From contig JAJPKO010000010.1 of the NCBI GenBank assembly GCA_021323655.1, positions 416,711 through 480,710 of the forward strand: a DNA stretch of 64,000 bases. Reading direction: 5' to 3'. Of the stretch, positions 43,272 to 51,343 are shown piece after piece. Under the pieces are notes generated by a model, which was not told the DNA's origin, searched no databases, and saw only the letters and a program-made list of their open reading frames with translations. The position numbers were made by a program, and so were the translations under genes. Each line of letters begins with the position of its first letter. Position 1 is the first letter of the stretch. Source of the stretch: Acidobacteriaceae bacterium (GTDB taxonomy: Bacteria > Acidobacteriota > Terriglobia > Terriglobales > Acidobacteriaceae).

Positions 43272-43579
43272 CAGCGTTCAATCACTTTCGGTACTTTGAA
43301 GAATGTCCCGTCGGTGTCCGGTGCGGTGGCCATCACACGCGCGCGATCCAGAGAAGGACGGGTTTCATCGCTGCGCAAAACGGTTTCTGTCTGTCCTTCG
43401 CCAATGACCTGGCTGACCTGCGCCATCGGCTCAACGCTCGATGTGTCCAGTTCGTTCATCTGTGCCACATGCTCAAGAATGGCGTTCAGATCGCGCAACA
43501 TGCGCCCTTCTTCGTCAGCAGTCAGCTCAAGATTGGCAAGTTCGGCCACATGGCGAACGTCTTCTAAGGAAACACTCAT
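43271..43579 (-). CDS. gatC: Glutamyl-tRNA(Gln) amidotransferase subunit C
   Basis: A 102-residue helper subunit that clamps GatA to Gat[21 protein letters not shown], then [28 protein letters not shown] and the C-terminal [16 protein letters not shown] and [12 protein letters not shown] are the standard GatC text. The ATG at 43579 is clear. A longer open frame upstream is unrelated sequence. Confidence 0.96.
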   Translation of the reverse strand: MSVSLEDVRHVAELANLELTADEEGRMLRDLNAILEHVAQMNELDTSSVEPMAQVSQVIGEGQTETVLRSDETRPSLDRARVMATAPDTDGTFFKVPKVIER

Positions 43580-43756
43580 CGGAAAAGCTGTCCTCAGGGG
43601 TACGAAATGCCCCTTTTCAAAGTATAGCGGGATACCTGCCTGCTCCACGTAAACTCGCTTCCTGGTGCTCCCGTCTCTTCCTTTGCATGGAACAGACCGC
43701 AGTGACGGAAATGGCTCCGGTGGCCACCCGCGGAACTCGAAAAAAGCAACGCGCGC

Positions 43757-43942
43757 ATGCTGCTTGAAATCCGCAAGATGCTGACGCCCGACCAGTGGAA
43801 AAAAGTGAAGGCGATTCAACCAGAAGACCGCCACGTCGTCGTCGTTCAAAGGTTCCATGGCGGGCCGGATGGCCGGAAAGGCGATGGGCCACCTCCGCTG
43901 CCTCCTGTGGATGGCGAAAAACAGCTCCAGCCGCAACAGTAG
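43757..43942 (+). pseudogene. C-terminal fragment resembling a Spy/CpxP-type periplasmic protein
   Basis: A 61-codon frame begins MLLEIRKMLTPDQWKKVKAIQ, which looks like the last helix of Spy/CpxP-like heavy-metal-sensor proteins (LTPEQ motif), and then a Pro-rich tail. No signal peptide or first half can be found in any frame upstream, and no ribosome binding site precedes the ATG. A proper terminator follows at 43946, so this probably was the 3' end of a plus-strand gene. Confidence 0.45.
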
Positions 43943-43945
43943 CAG

Positions 43946-43969
43946 AGGGCGCCTTCATCCCGGCGCCCT
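43946..43969 (+). terminator. Rho-independent terminator
   Basis: AGGGCGCC at 43946-43953 pairs with GGCGCCCT at 43962-43969 around an 8-base loop and is followed by TTCATTTT. It directly follows the CpxP-like fragment and precedes the fabZ promoter region. Confidence 0.7.
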
Positions 43970-44007
43970 TTCATTTTCCGGGAAAAGTATAATGGCCTCT
44001 GGCAGAT

Positions 44008-44529
44008 ATGGAGAACCAGAACCACACACCGGAGACGCGCCAGGTGCTTGAAGTCACCGACATCATGGCGATCCTGCCCCACCGCTATCCTTTCCTCCTC
44101 ATTGACCGCGTTATTGAGATAGAGCGCAAGAAGCGCATTGTCGCCATTAAAAACGTCACCATCAATGAGCCGTTCTTTCAGGGACACTTCCCCAACTACC
44201 CCATCATGCCGGGCGTACTCGTGGTGGAAGCCATGGCACAGGCTGGCGGCGCGTTGCTGCTCACCGAGGTCCCGGACCGCGAGAACAAGCTGATGGTCTT
44301 TACCGGCATTGAACGCGCCAAGTTCCGCCGCCCTGTCGTTCCCGGCGACCAGCTTCGCATCGAGATCAACGTATTGCAGTGGAAGACCCGCGCCGTCCGC
44401 ATGGAGGGGCTTGTCACCATTGACGGCAAGCTGGCTTGTGAAGCGGTCATTATGTGCCAGCTTGTTCCGCGCCGCAGGCAGGAAGCCCAGGCAGAGACCC
44501 CGGCGCTGGCGGCGGTGACCGAAGAGTGA
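44008..44529 (+). CDS. fabZ: 3-hydroxyacyl-ACP dehydratase FabZ
   Basis: Hot-dog fold dehydratase of fatty acid synthesis. In 173 residues: LPHRYPFLLIDRVIEI, the catalytic His in FFQGHFPNYPIMPGVLVVEAMAQ at about 60, the catalytic Glu in that same helix, and RRPVVPGDQLRIEI. The C-terminus has an extra Ala/Glu-rich tail of about 20 residues. It overlaps the lpxA start by 4 bases, the usual fabZ-lpxA coupling of lipid A-making bacteria. Confidence 0.96.
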   Translation: MENQNHTPETRQVLEVTDIMAILPHRYPFLLIDRVIEIERKKRIVAIKNVTINEPFFQGHFPNYPIMPGVLVVEAMAQAGGALLLTEVPDRENKLMVFTGIERAKFRRPVVPGDQLRIEINVLQWKTRAVRMEGLVTIDGKLACEAVIMCQLVPRRRQEAQAETPALAAVTEE

Positions 44530-45302
44530 GCATCCACCCCACAGCCATCGTCGCTCCCGGGGCCGTCGTGCCTGAATCCTGCACCGTCGGCCCCTATTGC
44601 ACCATTGGCCCAAACGTGGTCCTGGGCGAAGAGTGCGAGTTGGTCTCGCATGTCGTCCTTGACGGACACCTGAAGGCCGGGGCGCGCAACCGCTTTTTTC
44701 CCTTCGCCTGCGTCGGCGTCGCACCCCAGGACCTGAAATACAAAGGCGAGCCGACCGCCGTCGTCATGGGCGACGACAACGTCATCCGCGAATGCGTCAC
44801 CATTTCGCGCGGAACTGCGGGCGGCGGCGGTACCACCTATGTTGGCAGCCATTGCCTCATCATGGCTTACTCCCACATCGGACACGACAGCATCATCGGC
44901 AGCCACTGCATTCTGGCCAACTCGGCCACGCTTGCCGGACACGTCATCGTGGAGGACTACGCCACGGTCGGCGCATTGAATCAGGTGCACCAGTTCTGCC
45001 GCATCGGCAAATATGCCTACACCGGCGGCGGCACGACGGTTGTGCAGGACGTGCTGCCCTTCTCGCTTACCTCAGCCAGACGTGAGACCCACGCATTCGG
45101 CCTGAACAAGGTTGGCCTGGAGCGGCGCGGGTTCGACCGCGAGCGCCTGCGCGCACTCCAGCAGGCGTATCGCTATCTGCTGGCCGGCAAGATGAACACC
45201 TCCCAGGCACTCGAAAAACTGAAGAGCGAAGGCGTAAAGACCGAAGACGTGGCGTATCTGGTGGAGTTCATTGAAAAGTCCGAGCGTGGGATAGTGAAGT
45301 AG
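44526..45302 (+). CDS. lpxA: UDP-N-acetylglucosamine O-acyltransferase LpxA
   Basis: First enzyme of lipid A synthesis, acylating UDP-GlcNAc. It starts at GTG 44526 (VSIHPTAIVAPGAVVP), overlapping fabZ as GTGA. The 258 residues are hexapeptide repeats of a left-handed beta-helix followed by a helical C-terminus. The catalytic His is in MAYSHIGHDSIIGSHC at about 120. VGALNQVHQFCRIGKYAYTGGG is diagnostic. The frame upstream of the GTG is unrelated, so this start is preferred. Confidence 0.96.
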   Translation: MSIHPTAIVAPGAVVPESCTVGPYCTIGPNVVLGEECELVSHVVLDGHLKAGARNRFFPFACVGVAPQDLKYKGEPTAVVMGDDNVIRECVTISRGTAGGGGTTYVGSHCLIMAYSHIGHDSIIGSHCILANSATLAGHVIVEDYATVGALNQVHQFCRIGKYAYTGGGTTVVQDVLPFSLTSARRETHAFGLNKVGLERRGFDRERLRALQQAYRYLLAGKMNTSQALEKLKSEGVKTEDVAYLVEFIEKSERGIVK

Positions 45303-45456
45303 ACCCTACCCTGTTACCAGTGCTCTTTCGCGCAGAGATGGAAGATGTCTCCCTTCCAGATCATCTCGGTAAAACAGGTAGTAAGTATCAAATGGAATGG
45401 GTCGCTTTCCATCGAATGTACGATCTGAACGCACGTTTTCTTAATGGAACGCGCTA

Positions 45457-45672
45457 CTACTCTTTTTCTGCAGAACGACAGTCTTGCGTCATCAGTTCCA
45501 GCAGAATTGAGCGAAGCGCCTCCTGCGATCTGGTCTGGCATTCCCAAATCGTGATGACCCGCCATCCCTGTTCCTCAAGAGCTTTCCTGGCCTTGTTATC
45601 TCGTTCAACATTACCCTTTCGCTTTTCCTCTGGTGGCGGTTTCAAGAGTAAGTAAATGTTTGTCCCTCACTC
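45457..45672 (-). pseudogene. Truncated very-short-patch repair endonuclease (Vsr) remnant
   Basis: A minus-strand fragment of about 70 codons reads RKGNVERDNKARKALEEQGW followed by RVITIWECQTRSQEALRSIL, the C-terminal motif block of Vsr (N-V-x-RD ... GWRV-x-x-IWEC). The first half with the catalytic Asp and the zinc site is missing, and stops close the frame just upstream. It begins a short AT-richer patch with an HNH nuclease gene, suggesting remains of a restriction-modification island. No cytosine methyltransferase is present. Confidence 0.7.
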
Positions 45673-45718
45673 TCAAGGCTTCGCAAATAGAACTGCCGTC
45701 CTTCACTAGAAATAAAAA

Positions 45719-46183
45719 TCACTCGACAAAGGAGACAGGAGGTCCGACGTGACTTTGATTGAGAATGAGCGCAGCTCGTTGAAGCTCTTGGGTTGTACAG
45801 TAATCATCTTTCACAAATTCAATATGGGGAACTAATGAATGAGCGTGAACTCGTGCGACCAAGTACGCGTCGTACCCCTCGGAGCTCTCTATTACTTCTA
45901 CGCCAGAAAAATCAAAGTACTTGTCCCCATCCCGATGCAGACTTCCTTGCCAGCTAATAAAACGTGCTGCTAAAAGACGAGGATTGTCAAAGGACGGATT
46001 CAGTAATTCCTTCAGCTCACCTAAAAAAGCCGCCAACGTTAATGCGGCCGATTCGGGATAATGACCACCGTAGTAAGCGAGAACTGTCGCAACAGGCCTC
46101 GATCCATTGAATTCATAAAATTCGACAATGAGCCGTTCAGACAAAGATTTTCTCCAAAAGATCGGATGTTCGATCAGGTTCAA
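45719..46183 (-). CDS. Hypothetical protein beside HNH nuclease
   Basis: A 154-residue soluble protein of unknown family: MNLIEHPIFWRKSLSERLIVEF, then VATVLAYYGGHYPESAALTLAAFLGELKELL, with a beta-rich C-terminus (YDAYLVARVHAHSLVPHIEFVKDDY). It is 27 bases downstream of the HNH gene on the same strand and AT-richer than the surrounding core genes. It could be an accessory or regulatory partner of the nuclease, but nothing visible shows that. Confidence 0.6.
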   Translation of the reverse strand: MNLIEHPIFWRKSLSERLIVEFYEFNGSRPVATVLAYYGGHYPESAALTLAAFLGELKELLNPSFDNPRLLAARFISWQGSLHRDGDKYFDFSGVEVIESSEGYDAYLVARVHAHSLVPHIEFVKDDYCTTQELQRAALILNQSHVGPPVSFVE

Positions 46184-46210
46184 TGCTGACGAATCCGTGC
46201 CTTTAAAAAA

Positions 46211-46963
46211 TCATTTCAAAAAAATCTTTTCAAAGTGAAACTTTACAAAAGATGGGTCAGGTTGAAAATGCGAAGGCATCGCGATACCTTTGCCCTCATA
46301 ATTGAACAGCATTTCGTTTAATGCGGGGTTATTTGACCTTCGAAGCTGCGGGGATATTACAACTCTAAACTTCTCATCAAAAGAAATGAGCCCCCGATCA
46401 AATGCTCTGTCGTGAAAAGCATTCAAACATAAGCCATTCTTTGGGTTCGTACGATTCTTCTTGTCAATGCTCCACGGAATGATGTGACTTGCGCATAACA
46501 ATTCTGGGATATGGATGCCCGTAATGCAGCACTGGCCATTGTAAGTAGCCAAAATCATAGACCGAAAAAATCCTTGATTGACACGGGCAATAATTTTGGC
46601 TTCTCTGTCCCCGCCCTCAGGTAAATCTTCATTTCCTAATTCTTCCAAGGATTTGCCAGCAAACATGAAGCGTAACTTCTCGCTTTCAAACGCTAGTCGG
46701 TCCCAATCTGAATTGAATTCTTGCCAAATCTCTTTTTCCAGAGAGCCTCCATGAGCTGCTCCGCTCAAGTTACGGCTCTTTATGGAAGGATCAAGGCGAG
46801 CGAAATTGGCAAGCTTCCATGAAAGGGCAGATGGAGTGCGCCCGAGAGTCTTTGCAAGTGAAATAATCTCGGGATTGCGGTTGTGAATGCGCCCAAACGG
46901 AATTCGGCAATATAAATTGAATGCAACAATCAATTCATCGCGGGTCCAATTTCTTCGTGGCAT
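46211..46963 (-). CDS. HNH endonuclease (restriction-like)
   Basis: A 250-residue nuclease. The N-terminus MPRRNWTRDELIVAFNLYC is a helix-turn-helix-like region (LAKTLGRTPSALSWKLANF) that could recognise DNA. The C-terminal domain holds an HNH site: CCITGIHIPELLCASHIIPW, then NPKNGLCLNAFHDRAFDRG, where the first His pair and the later Asn/His are the expected ligands. This layout is common in stand-alone HNH restriction enzymes. The gene is AT-rich relative to lpxA and rpmI, consistent with acquisition. No methyltransferase is nearby. Confidence 0.85.
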   Translation of the reverse strand: MPRRNWTRDELIVAFNLYCRIPFGRIHNRNPEIISLAKTLGRTPSALSWKLANFARLDPSIKSRNLSGAAHGGSLEKEIWQEFNSDWDRLAFESEKLRFMFAGKSLEELGNEDLPEGGDREAKIIARVNQGFFRSMILATYNGQCCITGIHIPELLCASHIIPWSIDKKNRTNPKNGLCLNAFHDRAFDRGLISFDEKFRVVISPQLRRSNNPALNEMLFNYEGKGIAMPSHFQPDPSFVKFHFEKIFLK

Positions 46964-47246
46964 GCAAGTTCAGTCGCAGCGAATAGTTTAACCCTGTCAA
47001 TGTGACGCAGAAACACAAAGAAAAAATCTCGAAAAAGAGTTTTGCGGTCAAGTGGAAGCTGTATCCACTTTGCAGCTTCCTGTATGCGCCCCAGTTGTTA
47101 CGCCTCTGGTCGGGAGCCCCATCCTTTGGCCATAAAAGTGTGCAGGGCTCCACAAGATGACACCGACAACTCAGGACAACACAAATCCCCGAAATTCCCG
47201 TATACTGGTAGCTGCTGTACTTACAGCTTTTTCAAGTAGGACAACC

Positions 47247-47444
47247 ATGCCCAAACTAAAGACACACAGGGGCGCGGCCAAGCGCTTCAAAAAGACGGCC
47301 ACGGGAAAAATCAAGCGCGGCCAGTCCAAGATGCGCCATATCCTCACGTCGAAGGAAGTCAAGACCAAGCGCAGGCTCTCCGCTCCCGCTTACGTCTCTG
47401 ATGCCGACCACGCGAAGGTGGCCCGCATGATTCCTTACGCCTGA
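47247..47444 (+). CDS. rpmI: 50S ribosomal protein L35
   Basis: A 65-residue basic ribosomal protein: [21 protein letters not shown], then [17 protein letters not shown] is bL35. The ATG at 47247 is chosen; a longer frame is unrelated. infC, the usual first gene of this operon, is not present upstream; the AT-rich HNH/vsr patch lies there instead. rplT follows after 135 bases. Confidence 0.96.
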   Translation: MPKLKTHRGAAKRFKKTATGKIKRGQSKMRHILTSKEVKTKRRLSAPAYVSDADHAKVARMIPYA

Positions 47445-47579
47445 GACCGGTAGCTGGTAAAGCGTTCCAGCCGCCCCGGCCAGCACGGCCGAGCCATCAG
47501 GCAAGCAAGCGAGTGAAGAGGTCAAAGCGAAAGCTCCTGCCTCCAGCCGCTAAACGAAACGCAAAAAGGAGAAACCACC

Positions 47580-47948
47580 ATGCCACGCGTAAAACGTGGA
47601 ACAAAACGTACGGACCGGCGCAAAAAGATCCTCAAACGCGCCAAAGGGTACTTCCTCACAAAATCGAAGCTCTATCAGGCCGCACAGGAAGCCGTCGAGC
47701 GTGGACTCAAGTTCGCCTACTCCGGCCGCCGCCAGAAGAAGCGCCAGTTCCGCTCTCTGTGGATTGTGCGCATCAACGCCGCCGCCCAGCTCAATGGCAT
47801 CAGCTACTCCCAGTTCATCAACGGCCTCAAAAAGGCCGGAATCGAACTCGATCGCAAGGTGCTGGCCGACATCGCTGTCAATGACGCCGCCGGCTTCACC
47901 GCCCTCGCCGAGCAGGCAAAAGCTGCGCTGACCAGGTCAGCCGCATAG
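47580..47948 (+). CDS. rplT: 50S ribosomal protein L20
   Basis: A 122-residue protein: [42 protein letters not shown] and [25 protein letters not shown] are the bL20 signature. An AAAGGAG site precedes the ATG. It binds 23S rRNA early in assembly, and in many bacteria it autoregulates its own mRNA. A strong terminator follows at 47976. Confidence 0.97.
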   Translation: MPRVKRGTKRTDRRKKILKRAKGYFLTKSKLYQAAQEAVERGLKFAYSGRRQKKRQFRSLWIVRINAAAQLNGISYSQFINGLKKAGIELDRKVLADIAVNDAAGFTALAEQAKAALTRSAA

Positions 47949-47975
47949 CAGACCGTCTTCCGAATCCAGAATCAC

Positions 47976-48007
47976 AAAGGCCCGCTTCCCTATGGAAGCG
48001 GGCCTTT
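47976..48007 (+). terminator. Terminator of the rpmI-rplT operon
   Basis: AAAGGCCCGCTTCC at 47976-47989 and GGAAGCGGGCCTTT at 47994-48007 form a perfect 14-bp stem with a 4-base loop, followed by TTCTTTGC. Confidence 0.9.
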
Positions 48008-48193
48008 TCTTTGCACCTTTTTTGCCTTCTTTTCATTAATTTTCTCGCACTCCGGCCAAAATACACGTACAATAAGTACAACGCTCGATTCCGAGTGGGT
48101 TATTGATAAGCACGGAATGCACTTCAGCACTACCCTGCCCTTCTACCTCCCCGTTTTCAGCGACATCTTAAATTTTCAAAGGAATACCCCAAA

Positions 48194-48397
48194 ATGGAAC
48201 AGGGTACAGTAAAGTGGTTCAACGACGCCAAGGGTTTTGGCTTCATCACCCGTGACAACAACAACGAGGACATCTTCGTTCACTTCTCCGCGATCAACTC
48301 CAAAGGCTTCCGCAGCCTGCAGGAAGGTCAGCGCGTGCAGTTCAACGTGGTAAAGGGAGCCAAGGGCTTCCAGGCCGAGAACGTCCAGGCCGCCTGA
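48194..48397 (+). CDS. CspA-family cold shock protein
   Basis: A 67-residue single-stranded nucleic acid chaperone: [21 protein letters not shown] has RNP1 (KGFGFI) and IFVHFSAI has RNP2 of the cold-shock OB fold. The region from about 48066 to 48193 could form a long 5' leader, as is common for cold-regulated csp mRNAs, but the promoter was not located. A terminator follows closely. Confidence 0.96.
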   Translation: MEQGTVKWFNDAKGFGFITRDNNNEDIFVHFSAINSKGFRSLQEGQRVQFNVVKGAKGFQAENVQAA

Positions 48398-48412
48398 AGT
48401 TCAGATTCAGAT

Positions 48413-48439
48413 AACCCCCGGTTGCCAAAGCCGGGGGTT
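48413..48439 (+). terminator. Terminator of the cold shock gene
   Basis: AACCCCCGG at 48413-48421 and CCGGGGGTT at 48431-48439 form a 9-bp stem with a 9-base loop, followed by TTGTTTTG. Confidence 0.85.
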
Positions 48440-48837
48440 TTGTTTTGCGGAAAACTTCCCCGACGTTGCTACCAGATTCCCCTTGCGCTCCTGCCTGTGG
48501 AAAATTCCTGTCAATCCTCTGTCGTGGGCGCTTTCAAGCTAATCCCAACAAAACAAATAATTTATTTACTTGACTCGAGGGCCGATTATTTTTACCCGAT
48601 TTGTTATCCTGAATAATATAGAGAAGAAATGCAGCGCCCACCGCAGTTCGGGCGTTTTCTGTTGAGAGATCCCCTCGTAAGTTATTGAAAACGCTAGATC
48701 GCAGTTAACCCTTGCAGAATCAGCAGGATAACGGGGGATAATCCCCCGCTAAGTCATTGAAAACAAAGGAACGCGGTTCAAGGCAAAGGGGGAGGGGTTC
48801 CCCTCCGGACACGGACGGCAGCCCCAAAGCAGCGAGC
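48440..48837. repeat. Intergenic region with an imperfect tandem repeat
   Basis: About 400 bases without a gene. Two related units occur at about 48669-48716 and 48738-48783: CCCCTCGTAAGTTATTGAAA then AACGCTAGATCGCAGTT, and CCCCCGCTAAGTCATTGAAA then AACAAAGGAACGCGGTT. Each is preceded or followed by short G- or C-runs (GGGGGATAATCCCCC at about 48733-48747 is a hairpin). It resembles a dispersed intergenic repeat rather than coding DNA. Confidence 0.45.
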
Positions 48838-49461
48838 CTAAAACTTCAGAAATAGTCCCACCATCGGCTCACTCGTCAGTCGCCAGGTTCCCGTCTTATA
48901 CAGCGCTGCCCCATAGTCCGGCGTTCCGTGGTACACCCCGCGATACTGCACTCGCGCCCCGAAGTGGGACGTAAGCAGAGGAACATTGACTCCCAGACCA
49001 AAGTTGATGCCCGGCTTCGCCTGTGCGCTGGCACGCTGGCCGCCATTCAATGTCGGTGAATACAGCAGTGCGCTGATCCCCACCAGGCCAAAGGGCTGGA
49101 TGCCCAGAAGGTTTGGCGCGCTCACCAGATACGACCCCGCAAACTCATGCACATTGTGCTGCACTGAAAAGACCGTGGAAGAATAGCGATCAGCAAACCG
49201 GGTGTAACCATAGCTCGCCTCAAAGCCCATCCACGGATGGTAAACATGCCGGAAGGCCGCCTGGCCGCCAATGGATTTTGTAGGATTGACCGTAATTCCA
49301 TCTCCGCTCGACGAGCTTGTGAACTGGCCAAAAGCGCTCAGTGATACATCGCTGTTATGCAGGGCGCGAACAGGATTCTGCGCCTCTGCAGCGGGTACGG
49401 AAACGAGCAAGCCAAACAGCGCCACCAATAAAAAAAAGGAACTCCGGTATTTTGCCAACAT
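48838..49461 (-). CDS. Outer-membrane beta-barrel protein
   Basis: A 207-residue exported protein with signal peptide (MLAKYRSSFFLLVALFGLLV, cleaved near AEAQ). The rest alternates amphipathic strands ending in the hydrophobic C-terminal GLFLKF typical of outer-membrane barrels of the OmpW/OmpA-like size class (GFEASYGYTRFADRYS, INFGLGVNVPLL). The ATG at 49461 has GGGAGA just upstream, so I prefer it to the longer frame at 49479. Function unknown. Confidence 0.8.
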   Translation of the reverse strand: MLAKYRSSFFLLVALFGLLVSVPAAEAQNPVRALHNSDVSLSAFGQFTSSSSGDGITVNPTKSIGGQAAFRHVYHPWMGFEASYGYTRFADRYSSTVFSVQHNVHEFAGSYLVSAPNLLGIQPFGLVGISALLYSPTLNGGQRASAQAKPGINFGLGVNVPLLTSHFGARVQYRGVYHGTPDYGAALYKTGTWRLTSEPMVGLFLKF

Positions 49462-49560
49462 CAGGTCTCCCATTGTCATAGTAGACGATTGCCCCGCCTG
49501 AAGGAGAGTGCCCCTTCTGGTGCATTTCCGCTTTCAGCCCTGCGCTGATAAAGTCGAATT

Positions 49561-50424
49561 ATGATCAAGGCCATTACCGTAGTGCGCCAGAGCAGCACTC
49601 CGGACGAATATGAAAAGCTGGCCAGCTTTTTTTCCGCGCTGGGATTTGAGAAAGGCAAGGGCTGGGAAAACGCGCAGGGCCGCGGCAGCTCGTTCCTCGC
49701 CCCGCTCGGCAATCTCGAATTCGTAGACGGACAGTTGTCCGTTCCAACAGACATTCTGATTGAGGTCACCAGTCTCGACTCCGTGCGCGAAGTGGCGCAG
49801 AAGTGGCTCTCACAAAACTCCCTGAACGGCCGCATCAGCGAGACCACTGAAACCTACTGGAAGTCGCGTCTCTTCACCATTGAGCCCGTTCCGGGCGTTT
49901 CACTCGCCTTCTGGGAATGGCTCGATCCGCTGCAGGGAAAACCCGCAGCGCTCGAAGGCGATCTTTCTGCCCAGGGAATGCGCTTTGCCATCATCGCTGC
50001 GCGCTGGAACGCTGTGATTACCGACCGCCTCCTGCAAGGCTCTCTGGACGCTCTTCTCCGCAGCGGCGCAAAGAAAGACGACGTCGCCATCATTCGCGTC
50101 CCCGGCGCATGGGAAATCCCATCCGCTGCGCGCAAAGCTGCCGAATCCGGCAAGTTCAATGCCATCATTACGCTGGGCGTTCTTCTGCGCGGCGAAACCG
50201 CCCACTATGAGGCCATTTACAACGAAGTCACGCGAGGCATCGGCCAGTCCCAGCAGGAAACGGGCGTCCCGCATACCTTTGGGGTCCTTACCTGCGAGAC
50301 GCTGGAACAGGCGCTCGACCGTGCAGGCCTGAAGATGGGCAACAAGGGTTTTGAAGCGGCAGCTGCGGCGATTGAGATGGTCTCGCTCCATCGCAAAATA
50401 GAAGCCGAAGCGGTGGCAAAATGA
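49561..50424 (+). CDS. ribH: Lumazine synthase with N-terminal VOC-like domain
   Basis: A 287-residue fusion. The C-terminal part (from about 135) is 6,7-dimethyl-8-ribityllumazine synthase, the penultimate enzyme of riboflavin synthesis: RFAIIAARWNAVITDRLLQG, VPGAWEIP, LGVLLRGETAHYEAIYN with the catalytic His, and HTFGVLTCETLEQALDRAG. The first 130 residues are not lumazine synthase and read like a glyoxalase/VOC half (YEKLASFFSALGFEKGKGW, FLAPLGNLEFVDGQLS, DILIEVTSLDSVREVAQKW, GVSLAFWEW). The frame is continuous with no internal start suggestion, so I treat it as one protein. It overlaps nusB by 4 bases, the normal ribH-nusB order. Confidence 0.9.
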   Translation: MIKAITVVRQSSTPDEYEKLASFFSALGFEKGKGWENAQGRGSSFLAPLGNLEFVDGQLSVPTDILIEVTSLDSVREVAQKWLSQNSLNGRISETTETYWKSRLFTIEPVPGVSLAFWEWLDPLQGKPAALEGDLSAQGMRFAIIAARWNAVITDRLLQGSLDALLRSGAKKDDVAIIRVPGAWEIPSAARKAAESGKFNAIITLGVLLRGETAHYEAIYNEVTRGIGQSQQETGVPHTFGVLTCETLEQALDRAGLKMGNKGFEAAAAAIEMVSLHRKIEAEAVAK

Positions 50425-50849
50425 GTGCTCCCGGAAAACGCCGCAAGGCCCGTGAACTCGCCATGCAGATGCTCTTCCAGCTCGACATGGGCAAGCAAAC
50501 GCCCGACCAGGTCCGGAAGACCTTCTGGAAGGCCCGCGAAGAGCAGGATACAGATGCGGACGTGCGCGGGTTTGCTGAAGACATCTTCCGGGTTGCTGTT
50601 TCGCGTGAAGCAGAAGTGGACGGCCTCATCGAGAAGTACTCCGCCAACTGGCGGCTGGATCGCATGGCCAGCGTGGACCGCAATGTTCTGCGCATGGCAA
50701 TTGCGGAAATGGTCGGTTTCCCCGGCACTCCCGCACCCATTGTGATTAATGAAGCGCTGGAGATTGCACGCCGTTACTCCGCTCCCGAATCCATCAACTT
50801 TCTGAATGGCGTTTTGGATGCCGTAGCAAAGGCGCGACTCTCCGCTTAG
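50421..50849 (+). CDS. nusB: Transcription antitermination factor NusB
   Basis: RNA-binding factor that with NusE/S10 binds boxA of rRNA leaders. The 142 residues are all-helical: GKRRKARELAMQMLFQLDMG at the start, WRLDRMASVDRNVLRMAIAEM in the middle, and INEALEIARRYSAPESINFLNGVLDAVA at the end, matching NusB throughout. It overlaps ribH by ATGA. Its stop overlaps the convergent TM2 gene by 4 bases. Confidence 0.96.
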   Translation: MSAPGKRRKARELAMQMLFQLDMGKQTPDQVRKTFWKAREEQDTDADVRGFAEDIFRVAVSREAEVDGLIEKYSANWRLDRMASVDRNVLRMAIAEMVGFPGTPAPIVINEALEIARRYSAPESINFLNGVLDAVAKARLSA

Positions 50850-51268
50850 TTCGTCTGATATGCCGTGCCGCAGCGGCTGCAGAATCTTACCCCGGCAACC
50901 AGCGGAGCTCCGCAGGAAGCGCAAGTTCCTGTGACTGCAACAGGTGCAACTGGCGCCGCGGGGACCGCTCCCTGAAGGCTGGCCGCCAGCAGGGCGGCCT
51001 GTTCCATGTTGTACTGGCGCACGCGCCCCGGCATAAAGAAGCATTCAATGAAACCCGCAATCGCGGGAATGCCGGTCCAGAAGAAGAGCAGATAGAGAAT
51101 TCCCAGGCCATTGCGGCGCAGATAGAAGTGGTGCGCCCCAAAGCTCCCCAGAAACAAAGCAAACAGCACACCGACGACTTCGTCTTTCTGCACAGCAGAC
51201 ATCTGTGCATAAAAGACTGCACGCTGCTGGTCGTTCAGATTTCCGGCGATGATAGGAAATGTGCTCAT
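50846..51268 (-). CDS. TM2-domain membrane protein with C-terminal zinc ribbon
   Basis: A 140-residue protein. The TM2 domain is the pair of helices VVGVLFALFLGSFGAHHFYL and NGLGILYLLFFWTGIPAIAGFIECFF with the H-H-F-Y-L turn. An N-terminal helical segment is charged. The C-terminal 35 residues carry CASCG and CSRCG, a zinc-ribbon of the double-zinc-ribbon kind. TM2 proteins are of unknown role; the ribbon suggests a protein or nucleic-acid contact on the cytoplasmic side. Confidence 0.88.
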   Translation of the reverse strand: MSTFPIIAGNLNDQQRAVFYAQMSAVQKDEVVGVLFALFLGSFGAHHFYLRRNGLGILYLLFFWTGIPAIAGFIECFFMPGRVRQYNMEQAALLAASLQGAVPAAPVAPVAVTGTCASCGAPLVAGVRFCSRCGTAYQTN

Positions 51269-51343
51269 GGGCCCTGGTCCTTACCTTTCTGTGAACAGCA
51301 AGTATATACGCACATTCAGGGGCCACAGTTCACCTGATGCCGT

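Noticed and set aside
45314..45565. 83-codon minus-strand frame overlapping the vsr remnant
   Set aside because: It overlaps the clearer Vsr frame on the same strand and shows no domain.
48422..48616. 64-codon plus-strand frame after the cold shock gene
   Set aside because: Starts within the terminator region of the cold shock gene and has no family resemblance.
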